Under the pieces are notes generated by a model. That model made no database searches. It had not been told where the DNA came from and was given only the letters and a program-made list of their open reading frames with translations. Both the position numbers and the translations under genes were made by a program. A stretch of 64,000 nt of DNA from Zygaena filipendulae (lineage: Eukaryota; Arthropoda; Insecta; Lepidoptera; Zygaenidae): the NCBI GenBank assembly GCA_907165275.2, contig OU015655.1, forward strand, positions 13,156,501-13,220,500, in the 5' to 3' direction. Of the stretch, positions 11,611 to 22,000 are shown piece after piece; the stretch's first letter is position 1; each line of letters begins with the position of its first letter.

Positions 11611-11874
11611 AATTAACTAAAGCTTAGGCGTCGAAACTCGAACACGCAAGATGCAGAGAGCGTTTAATCATTAGAATCTTGATTTAGAAAATTGCAAAGA
11701 AATTCAAACTATTAATTCTAAGAATTCGAGTTGTTCCCAGTAATTAATAAATTAAATTTACTATACTTAACTAACTACTAGGTAAATCAACTAAATAACT
11801 ATATAAATAACTATATATATTAGTCTGTCCAGCGACTCGTGTCATTTAGCAATTTTCAAATTTTTACTCAAACA

Positions 11875-11990
11875 AAAATCGTCCTGCCAAGAATCGAACC
11901 CGGAACCTCTTGATTACAGAGGCGTGGTAACCATCACTGCGTCAAGTAAAGGATTGAAAATTGCCATGCTTTTGAAGTGATACGATTCAA
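11875..11990 (-). mobile_element. old tRNA-derived SINE fragment
   Basis: AAGAATCGAACCCGGAACCT, read in reverse, gives a pol III B box (GGTTCGATTC type). It is followed by a decayed A-box side near CGTGGTAACCATCACTGCG. It is too short and degraded to be a tRNA gene. Confidence 0.55.
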
Positions 11991-12466
11991 TGGACAGACT
12001 TTATCTATTCATTTAGACTAAATATTTGTGCTAAAACTTTGGCATTACAAGCAGTGTCGTGACGCATAGAAAACTGAGAAACCAATTGTCATTGTCACGT
12101 ATAGGCTCGTAAAGTCGTCCAATCAAAAGTCCAGTTTAGCGTGACCAAGTGACATAATGACATCGTTCCTCAGTTTTGTAGCGATTGCTTGTCAACTTGG
12201 CTAGGGGGGCTGGGGTCGCTTGCACGACCGACACTCTACACTCTCTGCCTCAACGTGGCGGCGAGTCTAGAGGCGATGGCGCGGTGTGTGCTGTTCCTGA
12301 CAAAGTGTTCCACGACACTCACGCATATTTTTTTTTCTATAAAAAAACACTCATCAAACAGAATTCAGTTCGTTCGATAAACAAATTCAACAACAAAAAT
12401 ATATTTAAATCTAATTATACATATTTTATTATGCATTAATTATTGTGAACTTTATAGTATGGATTA

Positions 12467-12726
12467 ATGGGCATGATGACAAGGTAGTCCGTCAGTTAAG
12501 TAAAAACATAATCGAATTTTTTGATTTATTAAAAAAATACTTAGGTAAAACGCATTAGTTTATATACCTAAGTATAAAGTGTTCCTAGGTGTGACGTCAG
12601 GTCACCCAGAACTCGATGTACCGCCGTTATTTTTTTATTACGTAAAAAAATGAAACCGAGACGTGTCCAATATTTTTTATTCATCTACAAGACGGACTAA
12701 AAATTAAAATTAAGTCATCATGCCCT
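12467..12726. mobile_element. CRE-bearing TA MITE
   Basis: Termini are ATGGGCATGATGACAAG and AAGTCATCATGCCCTT, with the usual subterminal arms and one GTGACGTCAGG motif. TA precedes the left end. Confidence 0.75.
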
Positions 12727-13523
12727 TTGTTGTGAACTTTGTTTATTTACATTACCTATCTATGCTATCAACAGTTGAACTAGTGTCGTATTAAAGGACT
12801 CCATGCCATCACGCTAGCTACAAAAAAACATAATATTATATTCGACTTCTTACGATATCTCATCAAAAAAGTAAATCGAAGGACAGAAATGTAAAATACA
12901 GTAAATTTTATTGTGTTTTTTTAATATTTCTGCAGGGCATAAAATGTACAGCAAAAAATGCAAATAACAGCCAATTCGGCGGTTTTCTATCGAATGAAAT
13001 ATCTTTAAATATTATTATATCTGTGTTTATTTAGCAACTATAGTGACTTAGTAGAGACCTTTAGAGCCAGACTTAAAGTCGTTGTGGTACTAGCGCCACA
13101 TGCTGTAAAACATCGTCTTAAATATTCAGTTTAAAAAGACATTGATAGTAGAATATGTAATTCAGAAATATTAGTAGTTTTTTAATGATAATAATTCAAC
13201 CGTTTTCAATCAAACTTTCTCTATATAATAATATAGATATGGTGAAATATCACCATGCAGTACTATCATGGATTTGTATTTACCATTTTTTTTTTCATAT
13301 TCTACTATTGATTTCTTTTAAATATGATTTATTTTAAATATAGTTTCACTTGAGCGAGCAGGTGCTCTACGGAAAAACAAAGCAACTGTAATTTTTTTTG
13401 TGAAATTAGTTTTGTGTTTTGCCACTTTTCACGCCTAACGGACGTTGCCACATACTCACAACCATCAAAAAGGCTTTAGTCTTAGAGAAATTAGATTAAG
13501 AAAATCGTGCTATGGAGGGATTG

Positions 13524-13729
13524 TCTATACTAATATTATAAAGAGAAAAGATTTGATTTTTTGTTTGTTTGTTTGTTACAATTTAACTTAAAAACTACTG
13601 GACCGATTTCAATAGTTCTTTCACCATTAGAAAGCTACAATATCCCTGAGTAACATAGGCTACATTGTAATCCAGAATTACAGCGGGAACTCCGAAATTA
13701 TCGCGAGTGAAACCGCGCGGGACAGCTAG
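13524..13729 (+). mobile_element. Helitron-like element
   Basis: It starts TCTATACTAATATTATAAAG and ends GTGAAACCGCGCGGGACAG-CTAG with T following. The internal GTTTGTTTGTTTGTTAC stretch is typical of this family. It lies about 110 bp beyond the PGRP stop codon and may be part of its 3' UTR. Confidence 0.8.
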
Positions 13730-13836
13730 TTTTAAATAAAGCGATAACCGGTTTTCTGCTCCTCCTGTAAAATTTACTCAGCTGCACTTACTTTGTTTTA
13801 CCGCAGGGCAGCCGCGAGGGCCTTGAGTAGATGCTT

Positions 13837-16800
13837 CTATGAATCACTGAGCGTGCTGTTCCAATTGGAGTGATAGCTCATTGTGTCCATGAGATATTTC
13901 GGCTTGTACTTCGTATTCTTCCCGAACAGTGTGTACGTGGGCAGCAAGTACTCACGGCGCACTGACTCGGCGATGAACACGCGCGCCGCCCCGATCTGAG
14001 CTAGTGTGGGGGCTTCGTTGGTGAAATTACCTGGAACGAAGTTGGTTCAGCTATTTATATTTAAACCAGCTATTCCCCCGCGGTAATATCGGAGTTCTGT
14101 GGGTAAAAAGATTTTCGAAATCGGTCCAGCAGTTTTCGAGTTAAATCGTTACAAACAAGTGAGTTTGTTTGTTTATTACGCGTACGTCTTAATGGCTCAA
14201 CCGACCATCACGAAATTTCGCATACACGTTGTCAGAAAAAGACACAATTAGGGTACTTTTTATCTCGCAATTCCCGCGGAAACTCCGAAATGAACGCGAG
14301 TGAAACTGCGGGGTGCAGCTAGTGTTATGTATAAATGCACAACGTTGCACGAGAGGGGGAATTACTTATATTTATTGCCATAGTAGCATTCTCTGCCAGG
14401 CAACATAAAAGTGTAGGTATAAAGTAAAAATAATATCTAAAATAAGGAGTCAAACTGATCATGCTCACCCACTAGTGTGTTGAAAGATATATCAAATCAA
14501 ATCAAATATGCTTTATTGCCCCAAAAAGTAAATACAGAGCAAAAGGCGGCCTTATTGCTAGAGGCAATCTTTTCAAGGCAACCTTAAGGTGATAGAGTAC
14601 TATTATTATTATCACCTATGAATCCCAGGACTAGCGCCGACGCCGAGTACTCGGGGAAGAGAGGCGAAGCCCTACTCCACCCGAGCACTTCGTAAGCCTG
14701 ACCGCTAGACGACAGCAAGAAATTATAGGGCAGCTGCTGTCGCTCGGAAGTCGAGTTCTGGAACCGAAAGAATGAACCAGCAGGGCAATTATGTAACTTT
14801 TGTTGCTATCATATTATTACAGTTTTTAGTCGAAATAATACCGATTTTGTTGCTAGATATTGCTAGATATTGTAGGTGTCAAAACGTGCATATTGTAATC
14901 GAAAAACCGCCATGTTTTTGATTACAATCGAAAAATGACAGAAACCAAGGTTACATAACAGCCCCTCAGATGCGATGCGAAAATTGAGGACCAATAAGTT
15001 AGCCGACTAACTCTAGTTTTAGTACGTCGTGCAGATTAATAAGTTTTTTTTTACATAATCAAACATTATCGGTGCTACATAGTCACAATGACGTCACGTC
15101 TAGATACAATTTATACGTGGTTATGACGTCGCGAGCCCCTATTTCTAACTTTAATGCAATGTTGATAATGTTGGTACCAATACTGGTATTTAATTAAAAA
15201 TATACCTGAAACATATTCTTCAAAAGCTGTATACAATCTTCACTGTCATAGCAGGGCCTTGAATCTGTCTGCACCAGTATAGCACATGACACACTGCCCC
15301 TAGATGTCCCACTGTTGGGACAATCTGTGCTGTAATTGTCCCACTGCGATCTATTCACTATTCGCAGAGATTCTACAGTGGGTAGGGAATCTGAAATTAT
15401 TTATTCATTTTCGATAATTTAAATAGAATTCACCACTAAGGGCGGCGCCACAGTCTCGGAGGCGGCGGTGGCGGCGGCGGTGGGGCCGAGACCAAGGGGT
15501 AACGCACACACTCTTTGAGAAAAATCTTTACATATAAATAAAATTGAAGTGTCTGTTTGTAATTCCATATTGATTCCAAATTAACAGCTTTTCTCTAAAT
15601 GCATAATGAAAGTATATATGGTAATAACATCAAAAAATCAATTTTGAAATTTTTCCTCTGTCTGTCTGTTTGTTCTGGGTAATCTCTGAAACGGCTGGAC
15701 CGACTTTAACGGGACTTTCACTGGCAGATAGCTGATGTTATAAAGATTAACTTAGGCCACTTTTAACCCGGAATGCCCGCGGGACATAGAATATGCGTAT
15801 GTTTATTTCTTTTTCTTGTGTATTGTGCTGAAATAAATGTATTTTCTTTTTCTTTTTTCTTCTAATGAACATTATTACGGTATTATGTATTGTTAACTGA
15901 AAAAGTTTTTCAAGTATTATAATTTGACTTAGTTCTCCTAAATCATAGTCTAGATAAATAACTAGAATAATAAGTGAAAAAAGTGTTTTACTTCCACTTT
16001 CCAGGTCATCTCCCAATGTAATGAGAAATACTACTAACAGTATGGTATGGTACCTAGTTTAAATTAAAAAAAAAAACGTCTATTATATTTATATTTATTA
16101 AGTCTGTCAAAAAGTACTTTTTCTCACCCGCTCGGTTCTGGAGCACGAGGAGATAAATGCTAATCACAACTCCGGCAAGCAGTAGTGCAACCAGCAAGCT
16201 CACCATGGCAGCGGTTCTATGATTCACCTCGTTAGTAACATTCGGTGGGAACCTTTGGATGAGTGGAGTATTCTCCGTGTCAGCAGCCTGTATGCGTGCA
16301 TCCTCAACTCGGTGTGAGTTATGTCTTGATTCATGGTCTGCAAACAAAATGGACTTCCTTTAACTCTCTCGTCTAAATCCTGCCGATTTAGTACTGTCAT
16401 TGATGTTGTAATCATTGATGTACTAAATACCCAAAACAACATATGTTTTTTTTACATAATGATAATGCTTATGTGTAAGGTATGTACTTATATTGATACA
16501 TCTATAATTGCTACAATAGATAGCTAGACGATATCAAATCCAATATAGACAATATTTTTTGATCATATTTTTTTTATTTTTCTTTGAATTAATATTTTTG
16601 TCATTGAATTAGTAAATTACAATTAGGAAGAATTAAAAATAATAATTTTATAACACATAATACATTCATTTCAAATAAATAACTTGCATTTAAAAATCAT
16701 CATAGTTTAGTTCAGAAACATTTAAAAATCATATGAGCTTCACATAATTTTGTATTTATCAAATGATGCAGAGAAAATAATAATTAAATAATATGTACAA

Positions 16801-18004
16801 GAGATAAGATACTGTGTAATATTTGCTCTGTATGTCTGGCAATAAGTACCTACCTACCAATTTGAAGTAATTACATCACAGGGGCTATATCATATTAATA
16901 ATATGTAAACTCACATGTTGGGCACATCAAGATTATACCAGGATAATATGTCACTATTTATTATTTTAACTGGAATTATATGGGTTTATTTTTGTATGCA
17001 ATAAAATAATAGACATACTTCATAAAGAAGATATCACAGAGAAACTAAAAAGTACTAGATTTACTTGTAGCACATAAATTAAACACAATAATAACTTTAA
17101 TATTTGATTTAAAGTTTTGTGAGACATATTTAATATTAGCATTATTATCTATAGCAGCTTACTCATGGTAAAGTTCACATTGTGAACTTGGTCATGCCTG
17201 ATAAAGGTTTCCTGAAGTGTGCAAAACCTGTGAGGTAATTCTTGACCATTAATCATTATTGCTATGGATATTATTGTCTATCTATTGTCTATGTTATCTC
17301 AATAATTGTAACTGTGTGGTATGAAAATTTGTACAGTGCAAAGTGAACACAAGAATTTTCATCACTTCCAAAGTGGTGACCATGTTGGCTTAGTGGTTAC
17401 TATGCCTCTCTTCTTACAAATAGACCAGAATTTGCTTCCAGTAGGGGTGGACTTTGTTTTCTGAACACAGGGTTCTGCTTTTAAACCTGAGCATAACATC
17501 GTGCAATAATGTATGTAGTGTGTATCATGCTTGCTCAGTTTTCAAAACACAAGGTTATCTATGTGGTTAAACTTAAAATAAAATTATTGTGAAGTTTCAT
17601 AGTAGCAAATGTTACGAAATGCGATTTATACCTCCTCTACTCTATAGAAAGGTCAGAAATTATTTTGATTTTATCCTTTAAAGAAACAGACTGACTAGAG
17701 TGACAGAGCCCATCAGAAATTATGGTTTGTGTATTTTTATACAAATATAGAATTTTATTTTAAAATCTTCTTTTTTTAACAATAAAACTTGAAAAATCAG
17801 AACTGCCTTTCGAGACAATTATGAATCTAAATACATTTTTGTAATATGCTTTAATTTAAAAAAATATATTTTACATTCTATTTAATAACTCAAAAGATAT
17901 TGATTCTTTTAATATAGGTAGGTACCTAATTAAAGTTTTTTTTCAATATTTTTGTATAGGAAAACAAAGGATCACATACCAATAGGCGAAATTAGAGGCT
18001 GCAT
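13837..18004 (-). CDS. membrane-anchored, non-catalytic peptidoglycan recognition protein (PGRP-LA-like), 5 coding exons
   Basis: Exons on the - strand: 18004-17980, 16337-16128, 15390-15206, 14757-14616 and 14030-13837; phases agree throughout, giving 251 residues. Start MQPLISPI joins exon 2 through a G|AC codon. Residues 9-49 are polar, about 50-73 are one membrane helix (MVSLLVALLLAGVVISIYLL), and about 85-225 are a PGRP domain (LRIVNRSQWD, the PCYDSEDC disulfide pair, LPYNFLLSSSGQAYE, LVLGFIGNFTNEAPT, YLLPTYTLFG). The layout is type II, with a cytosolic tail and extracellular PGRP domain. Known active PGRPs need zinc ligands His, His and Cys and a Tyr. Here the first histidine block is replaced (SCAILVQTD), GAH is replaced by SPLFPEY, and the C-terminal Cys is absent, so amidase activity is not expected. 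A regulatory role in IMD-type immune signalling is an inference from PGRP-LA/LC. Only exon 1 (25 nt) rests on weak evidence. Confidence 0.85.
14152..14322 (+). mobile_element. Helitron-like element in PGRP intron
   Basis: TTTGTTTGTTTATTACGCG, ACCGACCATCACGAAATTTC and the end GGGGTGCAGCTAG match the family. The preceding 14063-14150 is a reversed fragment of the same family. Both lie in the intron between PGRP exons 4 and 5. Confidence 0.7.
14781..14966. mobile_element. CAG-flanked MITE, 186 bp, beside a PGRP splice acceptor
   Basis: Termini are CAGGGCAATTATGTAAC and GTTACATAACAGCCCCT, with CAG on both sides (14778-14780 and 14967-14969). A second copy at 25087 has the same CAG flanks. The insertion ends 23 bp from the acceptor of PGRP exon 4 (exon starts at 14757 on the - strand), so branch point and upstream pyrimidines probably lie at the MITE edge. 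Confidence 0.8.
15016..15160. mobile_element. CRE-bearing TA MITE, partial, in PGRP intron
   Basis: TTAGTACGTCGTGCAGATTA, AATGACGTCACGT and TTATGACGTCGCGAGCCCC match the left arm and centre of the family. The right arm is lost. It lies in the intron between PGRP exons 3 and 4. Confidence 0.6.
15535..15790 (+). mobile_element. Helitron-like element, second subfamily, 3' end lost
   Basis: AAATTGAAGTGTCTGTTTGT, TCTGTCTGTCTGTTTGTTC and ACGGGACTTTCACTGGCAGA match the element at 58890. It breaks off after AATGCCCGCGGGACATAG, without the hairpin and CTAG. It lies in the PGRP intron between exons 2 and 3. Confidence 0.65.
16338..17979. other. PGRP intron 1
   Basis: This 1.64-kb AT-rich intron separates the short initiator exon from the transmembrane exon. 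It holds a faint SINE relic near 17370-17470 (a TGGCTTAGTGGTTAC A-box-like patch and GGGGTGGACTTTG) and nothing else recognised. Confidence 0.55.
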
Positions 18005-18925
18005 GATGACCAACAAAATATATATTGGTACTTATTGATGATTAATCGAATACTCCAATATTCGCTACATTATTTGACGAAGGTATTATGAAAAAACAAA
18101 GCCTATATTTAGTTATATAGTTATAGCCTATAAGTATCGTCTGTCTAGCTAGACGATACTTTTACTGTATAGGTTGGTAAACAAACAAGTAATGACTGAT
18201 GTCTGATGGATCACTGATTGACGACTGTCAGTGTCAGACGATTTCTTACTCTGAGGTGTCAGTGTCCTGTGTCAGTTGTCACTTTCACCAACTGGCAACT
18301 GTGTTTTTTTAATTTACCCCACTGGGCAAGGCAAAGGAAGCTAAGTCTATACAGCCAATTCAGTATTATTTTTCTTTTTCTGAAGTTTTTTACATCGAAA
18401 ACATTGATGAGATGCATTTCGATGCTTTACTGGAACTTTTGGCAGCAACTCTTCATAGTTGAACCTTAATAGGATGCTCTGTGGAAAGTTGTATAAGTAA
18501 AACAACAACCTCCCGATGAACGCCCCATTTCATCTTATTTCACTGTTCCCACACACTGTTCATCACTAATGGATCGCTATTATGCAAAATCTACCACATT
18601 CACATAATATTAATCACGATAAACTAATTTGCTAAACAAAGAAATAAAACTGACGTCCATCACTGCTAAATTCCCGCCAAAAGTCTGGCAATTACTGTGT
18701 TGAGTTGCCGTCCTGACTCTTTTTTTTGGCAGAGAAAACTAAATTTATAAGGCCAAGTTCTGAAGTTTTTTTTTTCATTTATATAGAAATAATAATTAAG
18801 TAAATATGTGCATTGGTGATATTGAAAAGGTTATTTCATTATGGCCTCCCATCGACGTTTCTTCTAGTAAGTAGGTATTTTATTTAGAATTCAAGAATAA
18901 CAAACTGTGAAAAAACTATACCTAC
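18005..18925. other. PGRP upstream region
   Basis: It is expected to hold the PGRP 5' UTR and promoter on the - strand. A palindrome at 18137-18166 (AAGTATCGTCT and its inverse around GTCTAGCT) is the only clear structure. No convincing NF-kappaB or TATA site was seen by eye. The gypsy element begins at its right edge. Confidence 0.4.
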
Positions 18926-19054
18926 TGTTGGCATTGGCTGAATAGCAGTTCTCTGTCAGTCACTTTTTAAATAAGAGACAAGACAGAGCTGGCATTCGAG
19001 CTATGGCGACATGCAACGACATGTGAGATTTTCTAATAAAAGTATTTTAAAACA
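18926..19054 (+). repeat. 5' LTR of gypsy-type element (129 bp)
   Basis: It begins TGTTGGCATTGG and ends TATTTTAAAACA, and is identical by eye to 23431-23559. CCTAC precedes it at 18921-18925. AATAAA at 19035-19040 is a likely retroelement poly(A) signal. Confidence 0.95.
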
Positions 19055-19067
19055 TGGTGGCAGCGGT
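19055..19067 (+). promoter_or_regulatory. primer-binding site, probably tRNA-Leu
   Basis: TGGTGGCAGCGGT follows the LTR without a gap. Its complement reads as a tRNA 3' end including CCA. From memory, insect tRNA-Leu ends in CACCGCTGCC plus discriminator and CCA, which would pair along nearly the full length. The tRNA identity is therefore inferred. Confidence 0.65.
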
Positions 19068-19082
19068 TAAAAAATCAAAAAA

Positions 19083-22000
19083 ATGTCTCAAGAAAAGACC
19101 GACCTCGCGAAAATAGTGCAGCAGCAGACTGTGCTTCTTCAAGAAATGCAAAAACAAATTGCACATCTGCGTGGGCCAGATTTAGTAAACGTACCATGGC
19201 CGGCGTCGTTAAATATTAACACATGTCCGGAGGAGGCGTTCAAATCATTCGAAGCTGCATGGCTAAACTACTGCAAAGCCACGAAAATGGTTTCGTGGCC
19301 GAAAGAAGACGAACCAAGAAAAATCAGTATATTGTTTAGTGCCATCGGCGAAGATGCTCTAAAGAAATACGCATACTTCGGCATCAGCAGTCAAGCACAA
19401 CCAGGCTCATGTGAAGAGATATTAAAAATTATTGCATCAAAAATGGTTCCAAAGAAAAATATTATATATAATAGATATGTTTTTTTGAGCCGTAACCAAC
19501 AAACCTATGAACAGTTTGACATATATTATTCTGAAATCACAAAATTAATTGAAGAATGCAATTATAAAGACTTTAAGGAAGAAATGTTAAGGGATAAAAT
19601 TGTCATTGGCATAAAAGATATGACTTTAAAAAAAGATTTGTTAAAAAAAGATAATCTTACATTAAATCAAGCAGTGAACCTGTGTCGTGCTGCAGAGGCC
19701 ACAGATAAACAAGTGAAAGATCTATCTACAGCATCAACATCTGAAATTAAAAAGGTGGAAGAGATATCAAATATAAAAAAGGGGAAATGTAGATTCTGTG
19801 GTAAAATGCATATATTTAAGAAAGAAAATTGCACAGCATGGGGAAAGACCTGTAATAACTGCAAAGGTAGAAACCACAGTGAAAATGTCTGCAAGAAAAA
19901 GAAGGAAGTTAAAGAATTAAAAGAGACTCCAAGAACACAATATTCTTCAGATACAGATAGCGACAACGAAGTACAGGTAATAAATAAAATAATGAACAAA
20001 AGAAACAAGAACTTGGCAGAGTGTGTCATACAATTAAAAAGGCAAAAAGATTGGTTTAAAGTTACTTGCTTGCTTGATACAGCAGCTGATGAATGTTTAA
20101 TTGGCTTAAAAAACTTGGAAGATATCTTTGGAAAGAGCTACACACAAAAAAATTTGACACCATCCCAGAAGTCTTTATATAGTTTTGGAGGACATAACAT
20201 AATGATTCATGGTGAAATAAATATTACTCTGCGCATTAAAACTTTAAACAAGATTAAGAAATACCGAGTTACATTTCAAGTTGTGCATGATGACCATATG
20301 CCACTTCTCTCTTGTAAAGCTTGCACTAAAATGGGACTTGTGAAGTTCTGTAAAGAAGTAAAATGTAGTTACTCGCAAGAGACACACAACATTATCAAAA
20401 AATATGATACCGTTTTTGAAGGCAAAGGAAGCTTTTCTGGTGAAGTTAACTTAGAAATGAATGAAAGTGTCCCGTCAGTCATACAAAAAGCTCGCCGAGT
20501 CCCAGTTGCACTCCGATCTTTACTAAAAGAAGAATTAAAAAAACTAGAAAGAGAAGGAATAATAGTAAAAGAAGAAAATCACACAGATTGGGTGAGCAAT
20601 ATTTTAATTATACAAAAGAAGGACAGTTTTAGAATTTGCTTAGACCCAATTCCATTGAATAAAGCAATAAACAGACCTAACCATCAATTCACTACTGTGG
20701 AAGAAATCTTACCTGAATTAGGACGTGCTAAAGTTTTCTCTACTTTTGATGTCAAAAAAGGCTTCTGGCATTTAAATCTTTCAGAAGAGAGTAGTAAACT
20801 GACTACATTTTGGACACCTTTTGGTAAGTACCGCTGGAAGGTTCTCCCATTTGGTATATCATCTGCACCTGATTACTTTCAGATAAAAATGAGTGAAATA
20901 ATTCAGGGATTGACAGGTGTTGAGGCCTTGGTAGATGACTTACTTGTGTTTGGGGTTGGGGACAGTATGTCTGAAGCTGTCCTAGATCACAACAAAAATT
21001 TGGAGAACCTAATGGAGAGGCTAGTTAAGTTCAACTGTAAGTTAAACAAAAGCAAGACCAAATTGCTACAGACATCAGTACAATATTATGGGCATGTCTT
21101 TACCAATAAAGGACTCCAGCCAGATCCCTCTAAAATAGAAGCGATAATGAACATACCTACTCCAAAAACTAAGAAAGAGCTTCAAAGATTTTTAGGTGTT
21201 GTGACTTACCTCAGCAGATTTATTCCAAATTTGAGTGCAGAATCCTCACATTTAAGACAACTCACCCATGAAAAAAGTGAATGGATCTGGACTAAAAAAA
21301 CTCAAAAAGAATTTGAAAAGCTAAAATCTTTAATAAGTGATATTAAAACTCTAAAATACTATGACAAAAATGAAACATTAATTATTGAATGTGATTCCAG
21401 CGAACGAGCCCTAGGTGTGGCTCTATTTCAACAAAATCAGCCTGTGGCATATGCTTCGAGACGCCTGACTCCAACTGAAAAAAAATATGCACAAATAGAG
21501 AAGGAGCTCCTGGCCGTAGTCTTTGCTTGTACAAGGTTTGACCAATTAATTGTTGGTAATACAAAGACAGTTATCAAAACTGATCATAAACCTCTATTAA
21601 ATATATTTAGAAAACCTTTACTCAATGCTCCCAAGCGACTACAATCTATGCTACTAATTTTACAAAGGTACAGTTTGGAACTGGAATTTGTCTCAGGAAA
21701 AGACAACATTATGGCAGATGCTTTGTCAAGATTCTACTTAGAATGCAAGGATATAGATAAATCAAAGAATATGAAAATATTTGAAATAATAGAAAATATT
21801 AACCCATTACAAAATCTACCAATATCTGATAAATGCATAAAAGACATTGAAAATTCAACTGCTCAAGATTTAAACTGTACAACTTTAAAAAACTTTATTC
21901 AGCACGGTTGGCCAAGATATATAAGAAATATTCCAGATGCACTGAAACCTTACTATAGCTTAAAAGCTGACTTAACTGTTCATGGAGGTCTGATCCTCAA

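Larger units (their letters stand above)
9300..13836. other. intergenic repeat field between CRAL-TRIO and PGRP 3' ends
   Basis: The two genes converge here. About 9300-10560 is unique AT-rich DNA with nothing recognisable. After that come MITEs, SINE fragments and Helitrons, listed separately. A GC-richer patch at 12190-12310 can be read in several frames but shows no start, splice or family signature. The stretch 12730-13380 contains nothing recognised. Confidence 0.6.

Noticed and set aside
16224..16442. A - strand frame over the PGRP transmembrane exon starting MLFWVF
   Set aside because: It overlaps the exon in another frame and crosses the intron-exon border. The alternative frame gives a transmembrane helix and joins in phase with the PGRP domain exons.
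19667..20029. Antisense frame within gag-pol
   Set aside because: Shadow of AT-rich coding sequence; no start context or homology.
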